The notes under the pieces were generated by a model. The model saw only the letters and a list, made by a program, of their open reading frames with translations, ran no database searches and was not told the origin of the DNA. This document shows, in pieces, positions 1-11,900 of a DNA stretch of 64,000 nucleotides (positions are counted from its first letter, which is position 1; every line of letters starts with the position of its first letter). Location of the stretch: contig NC_089732.1 of assembly GCF_035083965.1 (NCBI RefSeq), forward strand, positions 4,479,383-4,543,382, given 5' to 3'. The DNA comes from Branchiostoma lanceolatum (lineage: Eukaryota > Chordata > Leptocardii > Amphioxiformes > Branchiostomatidae). A program made the position numbers and the translations under genes.

Positions 1-2150
1 CATGACCTTGGGGAGACGAAACGAGTACGAAACAGGTATCAACAACATTCGAACATGATCAGTTATGAAGCATGTCAACATAAAGAAGACGATTAGGGGT
101 TGTACAAAGATGTCAATGGGGAGGAATGTAGCTAAACTCTTGCAAGATTGCACAAATGATGTACTCACTCTGAGCCAAGTTCGCCATCGCCGGATAGAAT
201 CTAAAGGGTCAGGGGTCAACACCTGGAGGACCCGGATGTCATTACTTACTGATTACCCATTTCTTATCTCGTTTCTCCCATTTGTAGTACAAAGTAAAAA
301 ATATCCACCGTAAAGTTTTCTGTGATTCTTGACCCCACAGACAGAGCACATAATGTATGAAACGCGAAAATCAGACGATAGACTCAATATGTCATACAGC
401 CGTTTAGCGGTATGCTAACAGTCCCCTGCCATACATTGTCAAACTCTTGAACAACAAAGTGCAACGAAAATGTTATGTATGATATTGATTTTAATGCAAT
501 ATGTACAGTGAGATATGATTTGTTGTATTTCATTATGTATGGGAAATGATGTACTGAATTCTGCAATTCAGCCCTTTTGGGGTGCAAAGAGAGTTCAATC
601 TATAAAACCAGTCATAAACTTCATGCTTTTTCCATATCACACCAATACACAGCTGTTATCGTAAGAGCATTTATCAATGATTGTACATAAAGACATGAAT
701 ATCGATTTCAATATACTGTGCATGTTTTTCGACATATTTTGCGCATGGGCGTTGGCTACAAGGGCTTTTGAACACTGACATTCTTCATGACCACTCCAAG
801 CAGATGTTGGGGTAAAAAATCTTGATGTTTTCCGAGAGTGATAGCCACTAATGTCAGAAAGAAGACAGCGTGATTTTTTGTGGCGTCGGTGTGGCGCAGC
901 GGTTAGAGCGTTGGACTCAGAACCAATAATTCCCGGGTCCGACGTTGTGCCATTGGAAACACTTTACACGATATTTCTACCTTGATGGTAGAGTGACGTC
1001 CACCGAGCCTCTTCGGCTAATCTGTCTAAAAAGTGTACCAAAAACAAACTACAGATTTGGTTGACAGAATCTAGCACACTTGCCAGTGAGAACCGTACAA
1101 TCTTTCTTAACGTTTGCTTGGAGATTAGACCACTCCCACACGCATACCACAGCTTCTCCTTCGCACGTTCGACGCGATAAACACGATAAACGGTCTTTGA
1201 TACAAAACCAGACAAATCGTTGCGTCATCATTTTGCCTTAATGTCAACAAATGAATATCAAAATCGTCCAGCATGTGACTATGCCTGAGTGAATTAGTCT
1301 GCACAAGAGGCTGCCAGCTTGTGCTGTTAAGAGGGTGTTTCTCTAACTCGCTGCTGCGACAGACGCGTCTGCCAGTTCTCCGAGGTGTAGAGTTTCGCTG
1401 TTTCAGACATCTTCATTTAAGGGGCGAGAGTTTGAGAGGTGTCCCGTCGGAAGTGTGGTTTCCTGGTAAGTTGATCAGATTACATGTTTGTCAGGGTGGA
1501 GATTGCGATCTGACAAAATCGGCGATTCTACTGATAGAGATGACGATCGTAGTCTCAGTCGACAGAGATCGCGATCAGCATATTCACCGGTACAATCGGC
1601 GATTCTACCAGAACAATCGGCGATTCTACCCGTACTACACGTAGTAAAGATCCCGATTGGATTCTCTTTTGACAGATGTTGACACAATGGCTAAAACTGT
1701 GAAAAATATACATTTTCTGTCTGTGTATTGTTTTGACTACAAGACGCTACAAATACCACCTGCAGTGGTTCTGAAAGTATTTTCTTAGTATTTTCTTGGT
1801 ATAACAAAAGTCACTGCAATCAATAAAATGGGGCAATGCATATTAATTTCAACGTACATGTTTTTCACCAGATTTTGCGCATGTGCGTTGATTATAGGCA
1901 GATCAAGGCAAACCCGAAAGGCACGAAGAGTTGCCACGATTGCAATTGTTTTTTCTAAATCCTACGCCAATACTTATGAATATGTATTAATTTTCATTTC
2001 AGCGCAGTTATTCAATCTTGTTCCAAGCACTCTGTATTTCAATTCACTCCACACGGACCAACTGATACCGCCCTCTCACTCGTTTTTTTCACCAATAGGG
2101 CTATGGAATTCATCGTACTATGCATTAGCAAAAAGTGAAAGAACTATAAG
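1..2150. other. 5' flank, no supported gene; repeat remnants
   Basis: I see no convincing coding exon here. The stretch holds a tRNA-derived SINE (about 888-1045) and a short interspersed motif seen twice (about 716-770 and 1849-1895, sharing a core TTTTGCGCATG). At 1500-1635 there is a small cluster in which an approximately 17-base unit containing AATCGGCGATTCTACC recurs. The promoter and any 5' non-coding exon of the mosaic receptor gene that follows probably lie here, but no site can be assigned. Confidence 0.5.
888..1045 (+). repeat. tRNA-derived SINE, family A (copy 1)
   Basis: The head carries a pol III A-box-like GTGGCGCAGCGGTTAGAGCG, as in a tRNA 5' half. The tail shares segments such as CTAATCTGTCTAAA and TGCCATTGG-like text with a reverse-strand copy at 42382-42540. 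Two dispersed copies with the same head and tail support a SINE rather than a functional tRNA; no intact cloverleaf was found. Confidence 0.7.
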
Positions 2151-2529
2151 ATGCAGAATATGCGCCGTACGAGCCATGCTGGTAACAGATATCAAACTCC
2201 GAAGAACGGTCGTCTTAATAACGATCAAACAGTGACTGGACAGAGGCAAACTCGCGACCACCACTCCTCCAGACCCGGTCCGCCAGGCACAGGGCGTAAT
2301 ACTCATGTTGCAGGATTTGCAACAGGAAAGCAATCGCGCGGTGATTCTGCTGGCATCGCTGGTAAATCGTCTTTATCTGCTGAACCCCGTCCCTCGCCCC
2401 TTGTATTTGACAACCCTACATACAACGTGCCGGATGTTGAGACTGAAGTGCCCACACCACCACCAAGAAGTACATCGGATGTGCATTACGATTACATTCC
2501 GGATGGACCTCAGCACCAGAAATCACAAG
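2151..2529 (+). other. Exon 1 of mosaic receptor: cytoplasmic tail, tyrosine-motif copy 1
   Basis: It encodes a basic, polar N-terminus. From about residue 58 onward it carries a block with FDNPTYNV, a proline run (TPPPRS) and HYDYIPDG, and the donor is CACAAG|GTAAGAG. NPxY-type and YxYxP motifs are typical PTB/SH2 docking sites in cytoplasmic tails (family knowledge). The second half is a near copy of the next exon. The acceptor-like sequence that opens the copy (ACAG before GAAAGCAATCGCG) is buried inside this exon at about 2329. Confidence 0.7.
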
Positions 2530-5500
2530 GTAAGAGTCGTGCTTTTCCCTTTGTTAGCAGAACGGTTGTCCGTGATCTTGTACTTCATATTAGGCCATGT
2601 TGATTTGATTATATAAATGACATCCTTTGGAAACCCCAAAATTGGTGAAACGAGCGTGCGAATAAGAAACAAAAGTTGTGTTCATTATGAAATCTGCATG
2701 GTCGGGAGAGTATTTTGTGAAGAATATTTTTGTAACAGAGTATGGTATATTAAAATGTTGATTTTTCATTTTTGTTCTTTCAAAACTTCTTTCTTGACTT
2801 TAGAATTGTTGGGCATTCTGCAACATTAGTATCCGTTTTCCACAATATTTTTCTTGCAATTTACAGTATGTATTTTCTCGTCTATGTTTTTTCTTAGACC
2901 TGATTAAAGGGAACAGTCCTTAATTACCGCCCCTTGATTAGGTATTCTAATCGTCTTCTTGTTTTCCTTTAGTTTATGAGATCGCTTACAGGGTAAGAAT
3001 ATATGACGTTTGAATAAGAATGACACTGACATATCCTAAGGCTAATAACGCCACGTCCAAGTGACTGTTATGCCATGTATACTTGTTTATATCATGTAGG
3101 AATCAGAATATAAATAAATGTACATCAGGGCTCGAAATAGTGGGTGTATGTTCACATTTGTTCACCTAAAATTGGAGCTGTGCATCTAACTGTGATCTAG
3201 TGTGCCTTGGAACTGTGCACCTAATTTTGAATTGGTGCACCTAGATATTTTGGAGGCTGTAGGGTTAAGGTAAAATTGTACACTGCATACAAGATCTTCA
3301 TGAAATCTGTTGTGCTTTGTTTAATGAATTACTTGTAAAACACTATGAAGTAATTATAGAATGGCAGATTGAATATATCAAGAGAGGCAGTAGATCAAAC
3401 TTTGTAATTGGGTTGTGCTGACATTCTACTTTGTCTTAAGTTGTGCACCCGAAATTCTTTCTGTGCATCTATTTTTTTAGTTGGGTGCACCAGTGGACTT
3501 ATTCCAAAAATCAATTTCGAGTCCTGCACCTCCAAATTTTCCAAATTTCAACTCATTTTATGACAAAATGAGCCACTTCCATTACTTTTTGACTCGCCTT
3601 CGTACGTAAACTTATGAATTGTGTTTTAAAAAGCGCATCGATTCTCTGCTTGCACCTATGACGACCCATGAGTCTTGAGCGGAAAATGATGTTTCAAGAA
3701 ATGTGAACGCTATTCAGGAATTCTCAGACCAATTACTCTCTGACCTGGCGAATTTTACACCATAGAAGCGGGGGAGGGAAGCTTGACATGACCATATGTG
3801 CGTCACGTTTAGTACGTGACGTAGAGGCCTTACGTGACGTGTGGCCTTGAATACGTGACGTATGGACCCGAAAACGTACGTTTTGTTATGTAGGTAATTT
3901 TGACACGGAAACTGCAGAACCGTAGGTACGACACGTATCCGTACGTTATGGCCAACGTAACGTAGGCCTGTCATACGTGACGTATTGACCCCCAAAACGT
4001 CACGTATGGACCCAAAAATGTGACGTTTTTTACGTACGTAATTTTGACACGGAAATGATGCCATAGACATGACATAGGTCATATATTTGTCACATTTGGC
4101 CCAAACGTTGTTAAGATGTTCTATGACTTAACACAGGAAAGCAATCGCGCACTGATTCTGCAGATGGCACAGCTGCGTCCAATGCTGGCAAATCGCCTAC
4201 CTCGCCCCTTGTCTTTGAGAATCCTACATACAACGTGACGGGTGTTGAAACAGGAGTGCCCACACCACCACCAAGAAGTGCATCGGATGTGCACTACGAT
4301 TACATTCCGGATGGCACTCAGCACCGGACAGCACAAGGTGACGAAAGTTGTGTTTTGGCAACGCACCAGGGGCTAGCCTAATAGTATAGCATTTGTCCGT
4401 TTGCCAAGAATTCTAGGAATTCATCAGGTATTTCTTTAATATCCGTGGACTCTGTATTTCTGTGAACACCACACTGTGAGAAGCTGAAGATGGATTCTTA
4501 TCATATGTGGTATGTGGGCAGGGGTCGGCAAACGAAGGTCAAGGTCAATAATCAGCCCCCACAGCATTGCAGCACGACTTCTGGTCATGATATCTCCTGT
4601 TCAGTACTTGCTATAGTGTGGATTTTCGAATGGTAGATAGCTATTGTTCCCTTTGTTAGCAGACCGGTTTTCTCGTTTTTCGCCGTGTAATGTACGAAAA
4701 AAACTTAGCCGATGAAGAGAGATTTGAGCAGAAGACAACGCTATAATTATACTTTGGACTCCACATGTAAGGACATGGTATCATACCTATTCTCGTAAAG
4801 AAGACCTTAATAACCTTCGCCTGATTAACTATTGTGTTCGTGTCAGTGTTTCCAGATTTTGTAAAGCCTGAATATAATGAAGGTAGCTTCTGTCCATCTG
4901 TTTACAATCAGTGCTTGCTTAGACCTTCTGTTCCGTTTCTGAGTTTCAGGGATTAGCCAGGGACACGGCGAAACAGAACAAAGCACTGAAACATCGACTG
5001 ATGGGGAGACAGGCAAAAGAACAAGCTTGAAAGGGAGGCTGGCAGATTGGTTTGCCACAACATTGAGCGGCATCTCCAAATGTTGTTCCAAAGGTAGTTA
5101 ATTTGATCTTTCCCTAACATTACGTTGATGAAGGTTAGACATCCAGGTAGTAAGATACGCCAAAAATATTTACTCATTGACAAGCAACTGGATAAAATTT
5201 TGAAACAGTCAGACGTTTCAGGCAGCATCCGCTGCCTTTCGTCAGTGACTAACGATAGGACTGGGAAACCAGGTTTTATACCAGACTCTGAATAGATATG
5301 TTAATGAGGTTTGACTGTTTCAAAATTTTATCCAGTTACTTGAGTAACTCTTTTTGGCGTATTCCTAACATTCTTTTGTATCGTGGGTAAAGTCAAGAAT
5401 ATTTCCGTCTTTATACTTGAAAAATACTACATGCCAACATCGTCTAGTGAATTGTTATATCAATAAATACATTGCCATGAGCAGTTTTTGTTTTGTCTTA

Positions 5501-8500
5501 CTTTACAGGACGAAAGTGGAAGAAAACAGTCTTATGTGTATCTGGTATCACAGCTTGCATCATCATCATCACTGCCATTGTTGCCACTGAGATGTCAATG
5601 TCCAATCAAGTGAGCCTGGAGGTAAGTTTTACAACACTTCACTGCAACCATCGTAAAAATCAGCTGCTTATTCCTGACAGTCTTTTATGTACACAAAGAA
5701 GTTTAATTCTAGGTTGATAAAAATTATGCAACATTCTTTTTCGACATCGACCAAAGCAGGTGGCAAAAGCAATAAAGGAGAGACTACTCTTTTGGAAAGA
5801 TACTATGTTATCGCATGCATCAATGTATTGATATATTTTGTTACAAATTTGTTGATTCAACCTTAACCTGCCTTAAAAAATCCTGCTTGATTTTTTTTTC
5901 AAAACTGCCTTTTGCCAACAACAATGTCTTCAACACTTGATATACTATAACTTTGGCACAACCTTACATTGCTAAGCAAAAAAAGAGATTGAAAGAAGTG
6001 ACCCAACATGACGAAAGTTACATTAACTTGTTTTTTGAAAATTTTGACCAGACTCCTATCCTGTTTGCAATGATATGCACACATGAGTATCCAACCAACG
6101 GAGTATCTTCTCAAGACAATCATTTCTTTCCATACTTTAAAAAGGGATCGCTGCTGAAAGCACTGCGACATTTCGGGGTCAGGAACTCGTCAACGTACGG
6201 TTTTGATGACATCACCAACGATCACCGACTCTCCACGCCGACTCGAACGAACGATCACCGAATCTCCACGACGACTCGCACGAACGATAACCGACTCTCC
6301 ACGCCGCCGACTCAAACTGTGAACAACTGGTTGACAACTTTCCAGATCACCTCATTGCCGACGAAGACGATGAAAGGTAGGCATATAAAATCTGTAGACT
6401 TCTTCTTTGTAAGTTCTCTCGTAATCCGATTTTAGAATAGCAGAGGAAACTGAAGGTATAAGGTACATAATACACACTTGAAATGGTGACCCTGTTACTC
6501 AAGATTGAGGATAGTAAATGTATATACATAATTTTACGAAATTCAGTCTATCCAACGGTTATTCTGTAACTGTCCTTTCGATATTGCTTTAAATTCCTTC
6601 ACATTGAGCTCTTCAAGAAACTTTGAATATCAACACAGATTCTGGAAAGGACCGACTGTCCACACCCACCACCGACGCTGACCTGACGACTTCCTCAAGC
6701 ACGCCATTGCGGACAAGATATGTGGAAGGTACGAAAGGTAGCTATATCCTTTATTTCATGAACTAATATGTGTGTTTAGTAATACCTTTTCTTATACAGG
6801 GGCAGAAAACTAAATAAGGAGCAGAAAACTAGATAAAAACATGTTTGATTGTAAGATAAAGACAGGTCTGATGATCAAACAATGGTTTAATGAAATTTGT
6901 TTAAATAACAGCATGGGGATTAAAAACTATGTGCATCTCTTGTAGATATGTTTTCTGGGAACTAAGGTGTATTTCGTTCAAATGTATGTTTTTTTGTCAA
7001 CCAGCCAACTTGTCGGAGGCAACCACCTGTCCTCAGCAACCACTTTTGCTCAGTCCCTTGAGTGGTTGCTGAATACAGGTTTGACTGTATCATTCCATGG
7101 CCACCCCTCGACCTCGCTTCTCAATTTGGTTAATATCATTGTATAAGTACATTATGTGTGCCATATTTTGTGTCATATTCTCTACTTAAGGGATCCAGTA
7201 ACGTTCATGTAACAAAATTTCATATGTCTGCATAGTTTCTCTGAGAGTCTGCTTACATATAGCTACAAACACACAAAATGTAGGAAGGTATCCGGAACTC
7301 ACAACCTCCTTTTATGGGTGTATACACAGGTGCAGGTGTTGGAAAGCAATGGCAATCCACACAAAGCATTGGACAGACCTACACTGACCGAGTGACTTCT
7401 GTGAGGACGCCGGCACAAGCAACATCTGTCAAAGGTTGGCTTGTTAACCTTGGAGTTAACGTTTTCATGGTCCAGCCCTACCGGAAATTACAAAGATTCT
7501 CTTCTTATGATGCTGGACCATGAATTATACGAGGTCATCATCTTTCTTGTCCGGCTTTAGACCTCTGTAGTTGAATCTCAACAGACAGTTGCATACCCCA
7601 CATAATTTATTAACTAAGAAACAAAATGTTTGCACCCTAAAATAGTGAGTTTTATATACTGAGTGATACAGTATCGTGCGGCATGCGGCATCTGGACGGA
7701 TGCGATACTTTTGGAATAATCAAGCGGATAATATTGGCCTTTCCTGGTGTCGACAGACGGAAACCACAAGAACCGATCAAACGCGTAGCGGTTAACATTA
7801 AATTTATATCCAATCCTGCAATATTGCCAGCTGCAATGTTAACATCACATTTCCAAACCGGGGCCCGGTTTGCGAGAACGAAAAATAAAGATTTAAGTTT
7901 AGAATTATACACAGATTATGCTCATGACAATTGTTTTCACGTTTTTTTTATATCATACTTTTCGTTGCCGAAAACTACCCGGCGTCGGTTTGTTAAGGTG
8001 AACTTGGCGTTACCATTGGGTTCTCGCACTGTCAATTACCCGATGGGGCATCGGTTCGGAAATGTGACTGTAGAAAAGAACGCAGTGGTACGATACGGTA
8101 TACGTATATTTCCCAGCCATATCAGTACTTATGTTGATTTATCTTACCGTACTGCAGTTCCCGGATACACCGTGCGTGCCGGAGACTGCCCTGGGAACGA
8201 CATCTCGTCCATCCACGCGAGAGGCATCACTCTGCCCCAGTGTGCCGACCGGTGTAGCATCAGCTCGCAATGTGCGGGATTCGTCTTCTCCAACGGCGAC
8301 TGCTACCCTAAAACTACAACCTGTGGACAACCTAACACGAAAAACCCCAACCACTTCGTCTACGAGAAACAAGGTGGCTGTATTCCCGCACAAGTATTTA
8401 CTTAAAAAAAGTATTCTTTGATACCAAAGGTGTTTTTCTAATAAGTGGACGGACCAGATTATAGGTTGTAGTTGAACCTCAACGCATAAGCTTTGGACAG

Positions 8501-8915
8501 TACAATCACTTTCTCAATTACAATCTCGCTCTTCTTTCGTTTATGAACTCATGATTATGTCTAGAGTAACCCGTTGAATTTCAAGCAGGAATAATGTACA
8601 TGTTGTGAAATGTGTCACACACACAAATTACAAGCCTACAAAAGAGGTCAAGTGTTCCTTAACTTTGTTCACCTGATTACCCATAAATAGGCGCATTCCT
8701 AGTCACTTGTATTGTCTCGATATCCTACTTTTTTAAAATCTTATTTTTGCGTATCTTTTTGCCTACACAGATCATGGAATGCAACAACGGACCCCAACAA
8801 CGAAGCTACCATCTGACACTGACCGACTGACTGCTGACAGTGGTTAGTACAGTGCACACCTCGCTTGGGGGGGGGGGGGCTTGGGTTAATATGTTACTCA
8901 AATAATAAAGTAGAA

Positions 8916-8960
<45 letters not shown>

Positions 8961-11900
8961 TGTGTCTGTCTGTGTGTAATAGGTTGTTTTGCACCTAAAT
9001 GCGTAAGCTTTGGACTATAAAATCACTTTCCCAATTTTGGTAGAAATTCCCAAGACTTGTATTGAAATGTATTGTAATATATATCCACTAAGTGTATAGT
9101 TAAAACCAGTGAGATAGTAGCTGGTAAATTCGTGCTAAGAGTGGATTGATAAACTCAAACTGAAACTTCATTACTATTCTTTCTTACGTCATGCTTTAAA
9201 ACCGTTCAAATAAATTAAAAACAATGCCCGACTTTTTTTAACATTTCATGTCTATAGAAAAATTTGCGATTTTTCAGCTACTAATCATAACATTTATTTT
9301 TCATTTATTTATGAATGTTTAGGGTGATCCCATCAGTTAACTACGTAACTGATTTCCAACATTACTTGTTAACTTACTTACTTAACCATCGATATTTTGG
9401 CATGGATTTGGACTGTGATAATAAAGATAACGTCATCGATACTCCTAGCAGAGGGTCATATATATTCAGACATTGAAATTGAAGTGATTCTGTCCTCGCA
9501 GTCTGTCGGGATCCACTTGGAATGGAATCTGGTACCATACCGGATGGAAGCATCACTGCATCCTCGTCCTACTACGGTAAACCCTACCGCGCTCGCCTGA
9601 ACGGAGTTGCCGGGGAAGGTGCCTGGTCAGCCATGTTGTTACGGAAGAGCGACAATACGTATATAGACAACTGGTTGCAGGTGACAATGAAATTTGATGT
9701 TAACTTGCTTTTCAGGAACAGACCTCAAAGTGCATTTACGATACTCTGGGCGATCAGCCTAGCTGGCGAACTGACTTTATTAATTAATAAACCAATAATC
9801 AATGGCAAAGTCAACTGCCAACAACAGCTAGATAGTAAAAACCGTTTACCGCTTGACCGGCATGATACCACAGCTGCGAATGTCGTATCAGGCATGTAGG
9901 ACTGTATGTGGTCTTGTAGTTACGATAAGATTCATCACAGTATCTGGTGGATGCTTGGTCAAAGTTGCTTCAGAATAACGGGCGTTGCATACGATTTCTC
10001 TTTAGACTCAACTTTATCGAAACTTAAGTACGGAATATTGTCCTTATATAAGCGAACATGGCATTATATATATATGCGTTCCGGTGATGTGCTATAGCTT
10101 TACGGGTGCATGCTCATTTCAGGTGGATTTAGGAGGGATTAAGCGTGTGTCAGGCACCATCATTCAGGGTCGACGGAAAGACGATCGTGATCAGTGGGTG
10201 ACCTCCTACAAAGTACAGTACGGTACTGACGACGCTGATTGGGTTACCTACGCAGGCAATGATGTCATTGACAAGGTGCGTGTGCTACAGACCGATCCTC
10301 TTTTCTTTGAAATTTGCAAATTTCACGAATTACTGGGATCCAAAACTGTTATGATTTGTGAAGTCAACTGTGGTGATTTCCGACTTTAAGGCCAGTGACC
10401 ACTCATTTCTTGAATTCTTGTATTACGAAAACTCGACCTCTACATTCAAGATTTGCGGCTAATTATCGAAAAGGCACCATGCTTTGCCTCACGAAGTCTA
10501 ATGCGGGCCGCTTTACTTTTGTTACATGTGAAATTACCTTATTACCATCTAGGTCTTCCCAGGCAACACGGACAAGGACACCCCGGTCACCAACCTCCTG
10601 GACAACCCCGTTGATGCTCGTTATGTGCGCTTCCTACCGCGGGCCTGGAACGGTTGGCTCAGCATGAGAGTGGAGATTCTAGGCTGCAACACAAACAGTT
10701 AGTGTCTCTATCAAGTGACCTCCTTTTTCCCTACTGCTGAGCCCCATAAAATGGACTTGTCAGCAGTTGCGCTTGTGTTAGTTACAGACCAAGTGACCAG
10801 TACAAATAAACGTAGGCAACTAAAGGATAAGATGATAAGGGGGATAGGAGACAGATTTTGTGCGTGCAACGAACAAAACCTGTTAATTTGCGTGTTAGTA
10901 ATATTTACATATATACAATGACGTGAAGATTGGGAGCCCATAGTAACGTTACATGTAGCTGTTTCTGAACGTTACCCTGCGCTGTGTAACCTCCCCCCCC
11001 CCCCATCCCAACTTGGTTATGTCCCTCTTGAAAGTCAAATCTTCGTTACCCTCCTCAAAGGGTGGTGCCATATGATGAGTGCTGTTTAGTTAATGCACCC
11101 CCCAATTTTTTCTAAGAGTGGTCGTGTCACCTTTGACCCACTTCAGACGCCATTTGTCCACTAGATCACGTGTCAGAAAGGGTTGTTAAAAGTTGGCAAA
11201 TAGAATACTTACTATATTAGTATTCAAGTGCAAACTATGATATCTGTATCTATATAGCCGGTATAACCACCATTCGACGTAACACACCAGCTTAATTCGC
11301 AGGCACGCGGCGCGGCAGCAGTTGGTTATATGACACTGAACGGCCTGTCACACCTAGTCTTTGCACATCTGACTGCAACCGTTCTTTAAGCTTTTTAGTG
11401 AGGATGATCCTACAGTACTTGATGTTGATAATGTTGGACTTTCAGCGCCATCGTCAAGTGGTCAAAAGAGGATAACCTTTCCTGCTCCACGCCGCACCAG
11501 CAACTACGCCCGGCTGAGGACGTCATTGTCTCAGGACTTAAGGAGTTTTACTCTGTGTCTGCACATGCGCCCAAACATGAGCTCCAAAAAGATTGCAGCT
11601 TTGGTCAGCTACGCTGTGACACAAAACGCCAACGAGCTTCTCGTCTGCAATAACGGGGGGAAGGGTTTTCAGGTAAGTTTACAGTCACGTTTGATATGAA
11701 AGCTCTGGTATCTCTTGTCACCGATCTACTGCTGGTAATTCCAGATAAGCATTGTGCAAGTTACATGAGCCTGTCAGGTGGAGATGCAATGACATTTCCT
11801 TTGGTATTTATTATACGCCAATGTAATAGTCTCGTAAATGTAATAGGCATTATTGTCTGAAGTAGTCTATGCCGCATGTCCTCAGCCAATAAAACCGTCC

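Larger units (their letters stand above)
2530..8157. other. Introns of the mosaic gene, 5' half: repeats only
   Basis: Besides the exons listed, the introns contain a 401-bp element bounded by CAGGGCTCGAAAT/ATTTCGAGTCCTG (3126-3526), an ACGT-rich degenerate tandem stretch (3800-4060) and a foldback MITE (5150-5366). No other coding match is seen. Confidence 0.5.

Noticed and set aside
65..313. 82-residue forward frame at the left end
   Set aside because: No signal peptide, domain or splice evidence; composition is like non-coding sequence.
888..960. Functional tRNA gene
   Set aside because: Only an A-box-like head is present; there is no foldable cloverleaf and a dispersed copy exists, so SINE is the better call. 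The same reasoning applies to 21548 and 62935.
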